64,000 nt of DNA from positions 124,001 to 188,000 of the forward strand of contig ML682232.1 of the NCBI GenBank assembly GCA_007922195.1, written 5' to 3'. Made by a program: the position numbers and the translations under genes. The notes beneath the pieces were generated by a model that saw nothing but the letters and a program-made list of their open reading frames with translations, made no database searches and was not told where the DNA came from. Numbering within the stretch: position 1 is the stretch's first letter; each line of letters opens with the position of its first letter. Below are positions 1-12,602 of this stretch, piece by piece. The DNA comes from Podocnemis expansa. Its lineage: Eukaryota > Chordata > Testudines > Podocnemididae.

Positions 1-1785
1 TTCACCACAGACTGAGCGGCAGCTGAGTTAGTTCTCAGCTCGGCATCCTGGCCAAGCAAGGGCAAGTCTGATCAAAGTGAAGCCTGATGAAAAGGTGATA
101 TAGAGCTGAGTTTTGCCAACAGGCTGATGGAACTGCAACCCACAGTGCCTCACAGTCCCACCATCAGCCTTGTATAAATGCCACAGTGAACATGGTTGAC
201 TGGCACACTGTGTCACCATGGCAAGTAAGCAGCTAGTTGGTACTTCCCAAGTCTTCCCTAAGACCTGCAGCAAAGAACAAACAGAGAATCTAAAGAACAA
301 TTCCACTGGCCAATTTGATCCTCCTGGTTCATCAGCAATACTGTGTATTCAGCTATATTAAAGGCTAGTAAGTAATAACAGCATCATGGACACTTGGCCT
401 CTGTCCATTTTCCCTCACTCATCAGCTAAAGAAACTGTAGAGTTTCTGTATCATGGCCAAGCTTGACAGAGAATAATGACAGCGAAAATACTTGCAAAAA
501 TTAGCCACTCTTCTGACTACTCTGATATTGCTGAGAGAAGAGGCCTAGATATCAAATGAATTCACTCTCAGTTCCCAGACAGCTTGAGAATTAACAGAAC
601 AAACAAGGAGTCCTCTAGCACATTTAATTAACAAGTTATTTATAGCAGAAGAGCAATGGTCTAGGCTTGAACATGCCTTTGTTCAGCATGGACAATTCTC
701 CCTTCACCTAGTCTTCCAAAGCCCATGTTATATACACCTGCCAGGAATGTCAGCCATTTAGTCCCCATAGGGTGTGGGGAGAGAGGAGTTAAACAGTGGC
801 TAATATTTAAATGGTAATAGAAAGTTGTAGCAGGGTGCTTTGTGTTCTCAAGAGATAATCTAGCGTCTGAAGCTTTGTAAAATGCAGCATTAGCAGACAG
901 TCTAGCTTAAGAACTAGTTAATAATTAGTTTATGCATATATGTATAGATATTTAAACTGAACTAAGAGGGAGAGAAACAAAAAAAAGTTTTTCAGTAATC
1001 ATTTCTGTAGTAAGAGCAGACAGCTTTATCCTAGCCATTTACAGAAAGGTTGCAAAAGATGTGTGCAGTTGTAACAATTTCATCCCAAAATGAGTTGTCA
1101 CTAGTGTGAAGTTGTTGGGCACTCAGTTGGGGGTATTCTAGATAGACATCCTGGTTACAAAATAATTTTGTACTGAAAGAACCAGAAATTCTGCTCAAAG
1201 TTCAGAATAGGATTGAAACTTACCTTTTGAATTTTGCTTCTATTGATTTACTGAGTTTGCTGACAAGCTTCCTCTTTCTCCAGGTACAAACCTCACTATC
1301 AAGTCACTGGAGGGAACACTTTTTAAGCTAATAATTTTATTGCAAAAATTTTTAGAACTTTCTGCAAGATGAATTCTTGTTTATTGTGCATGTTTGTGTG
1401 TTGGGCATCTGTTTTTATTGGTGTGAAGAACTGAGTCTTACAGCAATGGATGGTATTCTCATGGTTATCAATGCACTAGTCTTAAGCAGGGACCAAGTGT
1501 CATCTATGGATATAATTTAAATAGAACCAAGTAACTACAGCTCATCTTTTGAAAATTCATGGCAAACAGGGATCCAAGACACCACAAGGTTGTAGGAAGG
1601 CAAATCCTCTACCGGTCCTTTTACCAGGTAAAAATGGATGCAGGATATCACCAGCTAGTTTATTACTATGTAATAAATTCCCTGTAAACAACAGCATAAG
1701 TGATAAGCACTCAGCTATATAGAACAGATCATGCCAGGCACTCTTCTGTGTCAAAATTACAGTGGACAAAGTGGATGAGAAGAAC
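1..1785. other. No recognised feature
   Basis: AT-rich DNA with short random open frames only. I see no coding-like stretch, no clear TIR or TSD pair and no repeat family that I recognise. Unrecognised ancient repeats remain possible. Confidence 0.5.
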
Positions 1786-1866
1786 AGCCACACTGGACCA
1801 GGCCAGTGCTCCCTCTAGGTCCAGTATTTTGGTACCAGGTGCTTCAGAGGAAGACCCAAGTCCCTC
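1786..1866 (-). repeat. Fragment of an interspersed repeat (class unassigned)
   Basis: Read on the minus strand, the piece runs through a block like GAAGCACCTGGTACC and then ACTGGACCTAGAGGG, CACTGG. The same block recurs on the plus strand at 21184-21325 and 42640-42765, ending in 'tctgaccca(a)tatggc(c)attctt'. This three-copy pattern marks a dispersed family. I recognise it as common in turtle genomes and suspect a LINE 3' end, but cannot name it from sequence alone. Confidence 0.5.
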
Positions 1867-1945
1867 TGCAGTGAGCATTTATGGAATAACTTTTCCACAG
1901 CGTTTTCTTCCTAGCCCCAGCACAGGTGCGAAAGCAATCTGTGTA

Positions 1946-2057
1946 GTGGGGATGCTGAAAGCCACTAAAGAGAACTGTAAACCCGAACTAAGATGAAATC
2001 TGCTTCAAACCAGGTCATACAGCTACACCCCCAGCACCCCTAGTTCCAGCACCTATT
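1946..2057. repeat. Fragment of small hAT-like element (same family as 28984-29110)
   Basis: It shares with 28984-29110 the order 'gatgctgaaa', 'gccact', 'actgtaaaccc', 'cagcaccc', 'agcacctat'. The left terminus is degraded, so no TSD can be read here. The better copy carries the 8-bp TSD that supports hAT mobility. Confidence 0.55.
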
Positions 2058-2060
2058 AAC

Positions 2061-2475
2061 CCCAGTTAGAGAGACTGTCTTATCTCTTGAAGCATGAGGG
2101 TTTATATAAATTCTGAAAAATCAGTATTTTGAGGCCTTACAGATATAACTATGGAATATAAAGAAAATGAAATAGATGAGATCTGATGCTACAAACTAGC
2201 AAAGGTTTTGTAAATCCTGTGCCCCCCAGCACAAAAGACCCTGACTATTCTAGTGGGAGTGGGAGGGGCAGGATGGTGGAGACAGCATGAACAGGATCTC
2301 TGCTGATTCTGCACCATAAGAAAGTGTTTCACCATGGAGAGGAGCAGAAACTGACTGTGGGAACGTCTCTCTTGCTGCTCTGCCCTCTGGGAAAATTCAC
2401 AGAGCAAGTAGTGCAGGTACCTGGCTGTGTACTTGAACTAGTAATTGCACCTGGATGAAAGGCAAAATTACAAAG
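2061..2475. other. No recognised feature
   Basis: Mixed-composition sequence between a hAT fragment and the Tigger element. Nothing supportable was seen. Confidence 0.5.
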
Positions 2476-2477
2476 TA

Positions 2478-4920
2478 CAGGTAGTCCTCACTTAATGACC
2501 GGGTTCCGTTCCTGAAACCCAGTTGATAAACGAATTGGTCGCTAAACGAGGAACAGCCCTTACCGGTATTTCAGGCATAATGTACTTTACTGGTAGTGGG
2601 TTTTTCAACAATCTGTAGATAGTTTTAATGTCACCTTTGCATCATTTATAATATTTTTTAATATATTTTTTAAATGTTTTAAGCTCTAATGTACTGAACT
2701 TAGTTTGCATAGTGTACTGTAAATACAGGTAATCGTTTTTAATATTCTGAATAGTACTGTAAAGAAAAGGCCTAAAATAAACTCCATCGTGATAACTTTG
2801 TTTTATTGGCATAACTCCTTACATACTGTATTACAGAACATAAAAATGCAATCAGCAAAAATTATAAAAATGATGTACCAAAGAAATATGAAAATAAACA
2901 TTCAGATTACATTGACATTTTTACTCATCAGATCCTTCAAAGTGTGGTTCAGCAGCAGGGGGTCATCAATGTCATCGTCGGAGAGATCAGCAGGGTTATC
3001 AGGAGCTGTAGAAGGCCCTGGTAAGGGAGATGATGGCAAGGAAATGGAAGGACTTGTAAGGGTATGGGTCCTGGATGGAACTTTAGAGAAGTATCTCGTT
3101 AGTGTGGTCTGCGTTGTAATTTTCTTTTTTTCTTCATAAATTTCACGATAGCGTCGTAAAATTTCATTCATTTGTCATTCCACTTTCGTGAACCATTCAA
3201 CATTCGGGTCCATACTCTCTAGTTCTAACATCGCTGCATTCACTTTGGAGAAGACATCAGCTAACCCCTTTACAGTGAACTTCTTTCACTCTTTCCTCTT
3301 CTTCTTCTTCCTCCTCTTTCAAGTGCTGCTGCGCTTCCAACTCTTATTAAATCTTCGTTAGTTAGCTCTCCCTCAACGTATTCCACTAATTCTTCAATAT
3401 CTTCCACTTCAACATCTAAATTAAGCACATTAGCAAGTTCCACAATTTTTTTATTTATGACATCAATATGTTCATCTTTCTCAAACCCTTCGAAATTATT
3501 TACAAAACGTTTCAGGCATTTTTTCCATACGCCTTGCATGTACTTTTCTGTCATGCCAGCCCAAGCTGATTCAATGTTCTTTACGCAGTGTAAAATATTA
3601 TATGATTTCCAAAAATCACGCCGGGTTACTTCACCATTTTCTGTTGCTGCTACCGCTTTGGAAAACGTTGCGCGCAAATATAGCGCTTTAAATGTAGAGA
3701 TAGCCCCCTGGTCCATTGGTTGTAACACAGCAGTTGTGTTTTTAGGCAGATACACGACCTTTACATCAGGGTGTAGATCATCAAGATGCTGGGGGTGGCC
3801 TGGGGCGTTATCAAGTAGGAGGATAATTTTAAAGGGAACACCGTTTTCCAGACAGTAATGCTTGACCGAGGGCATGAAGCAGTTCATGAACCAGTCCTCA
3901 AATAAAGATTGCGTCATCCATGCTTTGTTATTTGAATGATAGTAAACGGGCAGCGTGTACTTACTAACCTGCTTCAGTGCACGTGGGTTTGCAGAACGAT
4001 AGATGAAAAAAGGTTTTAACTGAAATCCAGCGACATTTCCTCCCAACAACAACGTGACCCTGTCCTTAAAAGCCTTGAAACCGGGCATTGCTTTAGCCTC
4101 TTTGTGTATGTAGGATCTTTCAGGTATTTTTTCCAAAATAGTCCGGTTTCGTCTGCATTAAAGATCTGTTCCGGACGATACCCGCCTTTCTCGATCATTT
4201 TGTCAAATTCATCCACAAATCTTTCTGATGCTTCTATGTCCACGCTTGCCGCCTCACCACTGATACTTTGATTATGAAGGCTGAATCTCCGACGAAAACG
4301 TTGAAACCATCCATGACTTGCCGTAAATGTTTCCGTTGACTCTTCATTTTCGCGCGCTTTCAACGTTTCAAAGATACTGCGTGCCTTTGCTTGAATTATT
4401 AAAAGGCTCATTGGCATTCTTTTTTGTATCTGGTCGTCAAACCATATCGCCAGTAATTTTTCCATTTCATGAATGAGGCCTTTCTGCTGCCTAGTTATTA
4501 TGGCTTTATATCCTTTTGATGATTTCACTTCTTCTTTCACTCGATCTTTATCCTTCAAGATCGTTGATACAGTTGAATGCGCCAGCTCCAAGTCACGTGC
4601 TATCGCTTTAACTTTCTTACCAGCTTCATATTTGTTTATTATCTTCATTTTTGTCTCAAGATCGATAGCCTTCCTTTGTTTCTTGGTGCTTTCTCCGGGT
4701 GAAGTCATGCTCTTCCTTTTCGCCGACATCTTGTACTTTGGGGTGCACAATAAAGTAAAAATACATAGACGAAAAACGCTAGTTCTGACTGCAGGAACGA
4801 GATGAATCTGAGAGAGTTGATGCGATTTCTCATACATCGCCATAATACCAACTCGTCAGAGAGCTGGTCATAACTCCGAGGGGTCACTAAACGAGTAGGT
4901 CACTAAGTGAGGACTAGCTG
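2478..4920 (-). mobile_element. Full-length Tigger (pogo/Tc1-mariner) DNA transposon
   Basis: Both ends are present. The left end reads CAGGTAGTCCTCACTTA and the right end is its reverse complement with one mismatch (CAGCTAGTCCTCACTTA). The element is flanked by TA at 2476-2477 and 4921-4922, the target duplication expected for Tc1/mariner-superfamily elements. Its 2443 bp matches the usual size of an autonomous Tigger. It encodes a decayed pogo-type transposase on the minus strand. Roughly the first 400 bp and last 190 bp are terminal non-coding sequence. The insertion is complete but cannot be active because the reading frame is broken. Confidence 0.93.
2902..4729 (-). pseudogene. Tigger/pogo-type transposase, frameshifted
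   Basis: A cut-and-paste transposase related to CENP-B and human TIGD/JRK proteins. I take Met at 4727-4729 (MSAKRKS) as the start because it precedes the first conserved block. Residues about 20-70 form the first helix-turn-helix (KIINKYEAGKKVKAIARDL); about 90-155 form the CENP-B-type second HTH (ending WFQRFRRRF). The catalytic acidic residues are visible: D193 in FNADETG, then, in the next frame, D in LLLDNAPGHP and D in PMDQG, with 32 residues between the last two. The frame breaks in an A-run near 4126-4137, again in the AGGA-rich stretch near 3285-3310, and a TGA stop lies just before MNEILRR at 3171. The C-terminal piece (2902-3171) has QTTLTRYF, which fits the PCNA-binding consensus known from pogo transposase. 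Confidence 0.92.
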
Positions 4921-5039
4921 TAATCTGTAAATTACTGAGAGAGGGACTCATTTAAAGAGGTCGAGCTTTGATTTGGTGAAGTGGAAAAGCAGGGCAGACA
5001 AAGTATACCAAACACAGTCACGTGAGAAGAGTATTTGTG

Positions 5040-5110
5040 TGTATACAGCACCTAGCATACAGGAAGCCCTGACTAGGGCTCCTACTTGCTACTGCACTAT
5101 GAATAATTCA
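5040..5110 (+). repeat. L2/MIR-type 3' end fragment
   Basis: 'acagcacctagcatac' followed by 'gggctcctacttgctactgcac' resembles the conserved 3' tail shared by L2 LINEs and MIR SINEs. A better copy of the same tail is at 63705-63810. Short and divergent. Confidence 0.4.
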
Positions 5111-5639
5111 TGCTTGAAACAATGCTCTTGCTCATGTGATTAGGCCAGGAAATGCACTGCACTTACTTGCTGTGATCTGGATTTTGTTTCTGGAACTGTC
5201 ATAGCTTAAGAAAATGTGTTTCCCTAAATAATGAAAACAAACTATAAATTAAACAAATGGCAATAGCCTTCTGGAAATGTATTTGTAACAATATTATGTA
5301 ACATGTCTACTGGCAGAGGTAATCATATGCCATGTAGGTCCGTGTAAAGCTCCTATGCAGAAGGCAGCAACTAATGAAAATCTACCCTTCTTGTGTTTTT
5401 TTCATTAACTCACATGTTAAAAATAAATCTAAAACATTTCTATATTTGTTGTGAATCTAAGCTAATCAGTTATTACTAGAGAAACTCTGCAGAGTGGAAT
5501 AAAGGAAAATACTGGAGTGAATTCTAGGTGACTAAATTAAAGGAAAACTCCCATAATTTAGCTACAATACCCTAGGTATACATTTTGTGTATGAGATTTT
5601 AGAAACACAGGAGGGAGGCAAGATGGTCTTGGGAACGAG

Positions 5640-5800
5640 TACTCGAAGCACTAGACTGAGACTCAGGAGGCCTCAGTACCTCAGTTAACTGTCTATAAAC
5701 TGGGAAGAACAATACTTCCTTAATTCCCATGTATGTGGTATGGATAAATTCCTTAACATTTGGGAGGTGCTTAGATACTAAAGTGATAGAAGCATCTAAT
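5640..5800 (+). repeat. MIR-like SINE fragment, diverged
   Basis: The order 'gactgagactcaggaggcc', 'gtacctcagtt', 'ctataaactgggaa', 'aatact' and 'ggaggtgcttagatac' follows a MIR SINE (core, then 'cctcagtttccccatctgtaaaatgggga', then tail). It is heavily mutated, as expected for an ancient amniote SINE. Confidence 0.45.
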
Positions 5801-7340
5801 TTCCTAGATAGAGAGACAGAGAGCACCTGGTGCTGACAGTTCCTCTTGAGAGCTGCTACTTCCCAGCAAGAAGTTCAAGCTAATAAAAATGCTAATAGCA
5901 TATGAGATGCATGAAATACAAATACAGCAAGGAAAGCTAAGAGGCAATAGACATTGAGAGATAGTGTACGGTAAGCTCCAGCCTTTTTTTTTTGGTTTGT
6001 TTTTTGGTTTTTTTTTTAGTAGAGCTAGCATGGATTTTGTAGGAATATACAAATACTTCACAGCAACATTTGAAGGTATTTTTGTTTTTCTGTGCATTCA
6101 GGTAAAGAGCTACTTCTATTATCCCTCTCTGCAAGCAAGGGGCATACCAAAATGGCTGCTTCCATGATTGCTTATTCTATAGATCTAGATGTTTAGAATA
6201 GCTTTTTAGAGTGCATTGCAATTTTCTTTTAAAAAGGTGTATTAGGTGAACATGTACTCAAGGTAGAAGAATGTTGGGTGCCAAGAGTTGTCTGAAATTC
6301 TCTTGTTTCTAGGACTCCTGACCATAGCCTGTAAATAATAGTTGGAGAGAGATGCACTTTCATTCCCAAGAACTGACCCAACCCCATGGAGACTAAGTGA
6401 TCTATGTGTCCTCTTTCTTTTTCATTTTGTTTTGTAGCAACACCATGCATTTTGCTCAGATTTATGGAGGCTACCTAGACTAAATGACTCGTACCACAAG
6501 CAAAAAAAATCAACCCCATTCCATCTATTATACCTCTACCAGGGACTTTATCACTTCCATAATTTTCTCTATGAATTCACAGAAAGAGCATGCTGTTTTT
6601 GAAAAAAGAAAAGTACATTCTGCTCCATCTAGGCCTGACAAATCTAATAGCAAAACCTTCAATTAAATGGAGAGCATTTCCTTTATTTTCACAAGTTCCT
6701 TTCTAACCTTTCTGGTAACTATTAACTATAATTATGGTATTATATAATTACAGTATTTGCATTGTAACTTCAAAGGTATGTAGCAGTTACTCTAATATGT
6801 CAACTGATATGTCTTTTCTGAGGCACTCTGTAGTCCTGAGTTAGTGCTCCATGTAGCAGCCATTCTAAAGGGCATGTTTTGCTGAAATGCAGTGAGAATT
6901 ATTCCTTTAAACAAGTGCTCATTTCATTCTAAGCATTTTCCCTTCAATCCTTCAATTTTATTTCCTCTTCTCTTAGACGGGTTGCAGTAAAAACACATTT
7001 ACTTAGTGCAGGACAATTTTTTTTATAAACAAAACAAACAGTGGTGCAGAATCAGTGCTCTGAGAGAAGAATGTATCAAGGACTTTTGCATGGTGGTAAA
7101 GGGTGCTCTTGTGTACTTTTTTTTTTTAACTGCATCCTTCACTAGAAATATTTTTGCATAAACATTAGAAGAAAGGTTTGTAGACAAACATTTTGCAACT
7201 GGTGCAATTGCTGTAAGAATGATCTAATGTAAATATTAGTGTGGAGCAATGCTTGCAAAGTTGATACAGTAAAAGTGAGTACCTCACCCATCTTGTGTCT
7301 GTGTAATATCCTGAGCTCAACCTGGCTACAATACTGGAAC

Positions 7341-7872
7341 CATGGGTGGATTAACCTAGGGGCCTGGGCCTGGGCCTGGGCCTGTGCCAAGGGGCCAACA
7401 CATCGTGGGTGGGACTCTGCCGAGCGGTGCTGGGGAGGAGTGGAGCCACCCTGGGCCAGAGGCTGCGCTCTGCGTTCCTCTCCCACCCCACACCTGTCCC
7501 GGCTGATCTGCCCCTGGGGGTGGAGAGGACTGGCCCAGAGGTGGGCTCTTATCTCCTTCCCTGCCCCTGGGCTGTCTGGTCCATCCCCAGAGGCAGGGCT
7601 GGCTGCACAGCACAGACTCCAGTGCTGCCAGGCTACACCAGAAGCCACCCCATGTGCACAGGCTGCTCCAGGAGGCCAATCAGCTTGGCTGGGGCTGGCC
7701 TGTCCCCAGTGCCTCTGCCCTTCCCAGCACTGACCCTCCCGCAGAGGGCAGGGCTGTAGAGTGGAGGGGGGCTGTGGCCCCAGGTGAGTTCAGGGGGGCC
7801 CCAAGTGGGTCCCAGGTGAGGGCCCACCAGTGTGGCAAGCCCAGGGGCCCAGAAGCCCCTAATCCATCACTG
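7341..7872. mobile_element. GC-rich non-autonomous hAT element
   Basis: The ends are imperfect inverted repeats (left CATGGGTGGATTAA, right, reversed, CAGTGATGGATTAG). The flanks ACTGGAAC (7333-7340) and GCTGCAAC (7873-7880) agree at 6 of 8 positions, consistent with an aged 8-bp hAT duplication. Inside is a GGGCCT hexamer run near 7361-7385 and GC-rich sequence with no transposase. The overlapping ORFs of 100-168 aa here are compositional artefacts. Confidence 0.6.
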
Positions 7873-8499
7873 GCTGCAACCAAAGTTTGAACAAACATGC
7901 CAAAGCTTGACTGCTTATCTGAGCAGACTGGACTGTTTGGATCTGAAAAGGTGAACTGGAAATGCCACAAGAATAAGCTGTTGTGTGCAATGTCCAGGTT
8001 TTCTTGTGTTTTGCTAGGGCAGTAGGGCTGTGAACACTGCCTTTCTCATGGTGTTTCAGCGTGTTTGTGGTCACAGCCCATACAAATTGAAAAAGAAAAA
8101 AATCAACCAAATTTAACACTTCTCAAGCTTCTGATACAATTGCATTTCATTTTCGGGCAAAAGTTTTGATTTCTGATCTGGCCAAAAACTGCTTCATCCA
8201 TTCCTAATTAGCGTGATATTATATCTATGCAAGAATCCTATCACCTGTGAAAGAGGCCAAGTAGGCATGTGGATGCTTGATATCTGCCTAGAAATGTCAG
8301 ATTCACCTGTCACTTATTTAAAATAACTTTTTCCAATTGGATTTCAATAGGCAGTTGAAAGGAGACAGAAACTAACCATGGCTCCCATGCTGGGGAGACC
8401 TTATGTGGTATAAATCCACTGTAGGTAGGTCCTAGGCAATTCCCACAGCCCAGTGGAGGAGGGAGTACTGGGTAGTAAGGTGGGAACGTGGCTAGTGCA

Positions 8500-9361
8500 C
8501 AATGTTCCCTCTAAGTGCGCAACCGTGCAGCCCCCCGCGCTGCCGGGCATAGGAAAAGGTGCCAGCCACGTATGCTCGGCAGCTGCAGTCCCTGCTGGGC
8601 CAGAAGACAAAGTCTTTCAGCCAGCTGAGAGCTCCTCTGAGCTGGGAGTTTTTAAAACTCCTGCTCAGAGTAAGCTCTCACTGAGCATGGACAGACTCTC
8701 TGCGCATGCTCATTGAGAGCTCCGCCAGCCGGAGGAGTGGCCAGGGGCCAGGCCACGCTGCTCCGGCAGCTAGATAATGGGGCCCTAACTGCCCCCCCTT
8801 CCAACTCCTGGGGGGCAGACCATGGACCATTGGGGCCAGAGGCTGCTCCGCCCGCCCGGCCTTACGGCAACAGGGCGGAGCAGCCAGCCCAGCCTATCTC
8901 TGGCCAGCCGTCCCTCCCCGGGGGCGGATAGGGCCAGCACTGAGATGCGGCATGCAGGGTAGGAGGCCTGGGGCAGCCTGCTCTGAAGAGTTTGGGTCTC
9001 TTCATCCCCAGGCCCCCCCAGGCCTGAATGGGCCTGATCCTTTGCCTGGGGGGCTGGAGGTGAAGTGACCTAAACTCTTCAGAGTGGGCTGCTCCAGGGC
9101 CCTGACCCCGCACGCCACAGCTCAGCACTGGCCCTCTCCACCCTTTGAGGAGTCACGACTGGGGGTAGGCTGGGCTGGCTGGTCAGTGCTTGCTGCCGGG
9201 AGGCCAGGAGGGCAGTGGAGCTTGTGGCCCTGGTGGTCCGCGGCCCCCCGCTCCCCTGTGGTGGGGAGAGCGGAGGGGGGCAGGATCAGGCCCATGTGGG
9301 GGGGGCACACAGCAAGCAACATCCGGTGCTCAGCTGCATTTGGGCCTTAGAGGGAACATTG
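8500..9361. mobile_element. Non-autonomous hAT element, CAATGTTCCCTCTAA family, 862 bp
   Basis: The terminal inverted repeat is CAATGTTCCCTCTAAG at the left and its reverse complement (CTTAGAGGGAACATTG) at the right, a perfect match over these bases. Flanks CTAGTGCA (8492-8499) and CATAGTGCA (9362-9370) match with one inserted base. The interior is GC-rich with no protein similarity. The 186-bp element at 18356-18541 has the same termini, so both were probably moved by the same transposase. Confidence 0.82.
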
Positions 9362-9370
9362 CATAGTGCA

Positions 9371-10214
9371 TAGTGCATCCTAGCAATCTCCAGCTAGTGT
9401 ATGATTCTTTAAGGTTCTGTTGCAGTTTGGTCTTGTTTTTGCTGAGTGTTTTTTCAATCTTTTGGACTAAGGACTCATTGGTAGACCTTGATGGCCTGTC
9501 ATGACCCAGATGCATCTCTCCAAGATGCATCCAAATGTGATGGCCTCCCACCTTCTCCCCTGCAGAGGTCAGCAGGGGACTCAGGGCTACAAAACCAGAT
9601 ACCCTGGCTGGACGTGAACATAGAATCTCTTCCCTGCCACCCGCCCAACACGTGGGAAGAATGGCAGCAAGCTGAGATGCTTTCCAAAGAACATACGGCC
9701 CTGGCATATGGCCCATGGGGGTCAGAGGAAGGGATGGGGGTTTTAAAGTCTAGGGAAAGGAGTTAGGGATGTAAAAGGGGCTGCAGGTCCAGTGGAGGAA
9801 GATATGGGAGGCAGGGAATCATGTGCAATGACAGGGTGGGGATGTTACTGACAGTGGAAAGAGAGAGAGATCAGGAGGACCCCATTCTGGGCAGCAGGAT
9901 GGGTGCGGAAGTTAGGATGTCCTCCAGCTGTGGAAGGGTAGATTGGGTGGGGCTGGGTATTTAATGGAGAATGTGACACCAAACATACCCCCCATGCTCC
10001 TGTCCTGTGAGGTTGGCTGGGCTAGGCAACCTGATCTGGGTGTTGGATCTCGAGGCTTACACCACTACTTAGATTTGGCCTGGCTGCCCTTGATGGGTGT
10101 GAGTAACGTTGCAACCTTCACCATATTAATGTCTTGGCTTATCTGCAGAGAGCAGGGTTGGACCACTCAGCACAATAGCTCTATGGCATTTGTGTTATGT
10201 AGATGTGTGTAATC
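9371..10214. other. No recognised feature
   Basis: Mixed-composition DNA with short frames. I see nothing I can assign. Confidence 0.45.
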
Positions 10215-10227
10215 ACATAGTATTTCC

Positions 10228-10380
10228 AAAACAAGCAAGGAGTCCTGTGGCACTTACAGACTAATAAATTTATTTATCACATGAGCTTTCATGGGAGAAA
10301 AATCAATAAATAAATTTGTTAGTCTTTAAGTGGCACAGTTCTCCTTGCTTGTTTTGGAAATACACGGCTGCCCCTCTGGA
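10228..10380. mobile_element. Self-complementary (hairpin) repeat with 13-bp direct repeats
   Basis: The left arm (from 10228, AAAACAAGCAAGGAGTCC) is the near reverse complement of the right arm (10309-10357, ending TCCTTGCTTGTTTT). The right side then continues into 'acacggctgcccctctgga', the outer segment of the family. ACATAGTATTTCC occurs perfectly at 10215-10227 and 10381-10393. A 13-bp duplication is longer than DNA transposons make and suggests target-primed reverse transcription. No coding capacity. Confidence 0.8.
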
Positions 10381-10393
10381 ACATAGTATTTCC

Positions 10394-12594
10394 ATTGATT
10401 AAAGATGCAATCTGCAGCCCACCATGTCTAGAATTCTCAAGGCTTAAGTATCTTTCTGCTTAATACTGTTCTGATGGATAACTAATGTCTCTGGATATGG
10501 TCATAAACCACTGAAGTTTTAAAATATGCTGACTTCTTTTTCTCAATTTAAATCCTACCAAACCATGGCTGTGTGAGCACTGATCCAGACATGCCTGAGG
10601 CTTGCTCCCTAAGTATTATTCACTTGAGCAAATACTGCAGTGATTAGGCTTGTCGCATTGGATATGGATACTTATTGCTGTCTGCCCACACCTGTCCAGT
10701 ACTCCTGGCATTGATAGAAGACAAAATGGCTCAGATAGCTGCCTGCTTGAATACAGGGTAGTTTTTTGGTGTAGAATGAAATATTCTTCCTTTCCAGCAA
10801 CAGAAGAGTTTTCTTGGGGCATATGATGCCTAGAGCAGTGTAAGAGATGTGGCAAAGCTGTGCATTACACACAGGATGTATGAAAATGGAATTTGTCTAT
10901 AACATAAAGAGAACCTTCCGAACAGAGCTCTGCATAGTCATTGACTAAGAGAGGGTATTTTGCATCCTCCTGATTTTTTCCCTCCTCCTTTTTAAGTCTT
11001 GCAATTTGTGAGTTAAAAACCACTTTGAGGTAAGATAAGTGTCATAAACCACAGATACAGCTAAATGAGGACAAGCAACATGTGTATGTCTCAGAGAGAA
11101 AATTAACTCCCTGTGACCACAGAAAAAGCAGAACTGGAAGCTAACTTGATGTTGTGAGCGTAACAGAATAATCTATTGCCACCACTGCATATAAAGGATA
11201 CTTGAAATTTGGATATTTGGATTGGTCTCCAGTAACTGTCTTGAAACAGATCAGTCAATGTAGACAGTTTTACAGGTGTATTTCCTCTAATTGCTATGGA
11301 GACAAATCAGTTTGTCCCTCACAGCCTGTCCTCATGCTCCAGACAGCCAAATATTTGACAGGATGAAATATTTCTCTGTTTAATTATAGTGTGTTTGTTT
11401 TCATTAGGAGAATGGTAAACAAGAGGGTGTGAAATTATCAGGCAAAGAAGGCTTCTAAAAATGTTGCTAGTATAAGCACAGTCTGAATGAGCTCAGCCCT
11501 GACAGCTAGTGATAAGCTGAAGGAAAGCTCTTCAGGAGCAGACAGTGGTTTCATAGACACAGCTACTCCACCCAGGTGCACAGCGGATGGAGATGCTTTG
11601 CCAAATGGACCAATTTGGGCTGGTTTGGGGTTACAACTCACTCTAGTATTTGAATGCCAGAGTAATGAAATGTTACTTTTATTGTAAGATTGAAGGGCAG
11701 CAGAACTGTGCTAAGCAAGTCCTGGTTGAGGGAGTCACCCTAAATTCAACCTCATTTGCTATAAGCAAGGGCTCTGGATGCCAAATCCCAGTGGAGAGGC
11801 GCGTATGTGGGAACAGATGTTCTTAATGATGGTGTAGGCACTGTCCCGAGTGTGTAATGATGGAGCTGATTAGAGTCAGTAGAGAGCTTTTTTTTCTGGT
11901 TGGTGATTACTGGAACTGACATTGCTGCTGAGTTAGTGTCTGAGCTAAGACTTAGACCTCCTGTGGGGACTGTGAACAAAGAGACAGCATTAACTATGAG
12001 GTTCTTCACTATCTTCTGAAATCTCTAAGAGCTGGGTTAATTGATAGAACCTCTGAATGATGTTGTGGGAACAGCTAGCAGCAGCCTCTGAGGACACTGG
12101 GCAGCAGAAGCTTTGCTTAATGACTCTGCTGCCCCCCATATATGGAAGGTGAATCCCATGAATACACCTCTGAACTGTGGGTCTTCACTAGCCAGGGACA
12201 GTCAGTTGTGAGTGATATGCAGCAGGAGGGATGGGTGGGGTGGGGTGATGTTTTAAAGAGCTATTCATTTGTCAGACTTTACCACCACAAGATGAGAAAT
12301 AGGCAAAAGGACATGGTTCAACACACAGGTCCGAGTTGCTTTTGGTCATATATGTTTTTTAAAGTGGTTATGGTGCTTTCTCAAGTTAATGCTTAGTTCT
12401 CTTTTTCTTTTGTTATGCACAGACTTGGTGCTTCTCAGTAGTGAAGTATTCTCTGAGAGGGGCCAAGGAGTGGTGGTAAATTTCCCAGATTACTGGATGA
12501 GGGCTTGAGCCAGGTCTTGTTTGTATTGTTATGAGGAACTCCTAGATATTGAAACTGGCCCTTCTTGCTGGCAGCTCCATCTGATAGAAGGTTT
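10394..12594. other. No recognised feature
   Basis: AT-rich sequence with short random ORFs (to about 85 aa) that lack domain-like composition. No repeat boundaries could be defined. Confidence 0.45.
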
Positions 12595-12602
12595 CATTTA
12601 TG

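Larger units (their letters stand above)
4923..7332. other. Non-coding stretch with old repeat fragments
   Basis: Apart from an L2-like tail (5040-5110) and a MIR-like fragment (5640-5800), the interval holds only T-rich runs (about 5983-6018 and 7120-7130) and short random ORFs. No gene was seen. Confidence 0.5.

Noticed and set aside
7142..7970. ORFs of 90-168 aa on both strands
   Set aside because: GC-rich hAT interior. No domain, and mutually overlapping in several frames.
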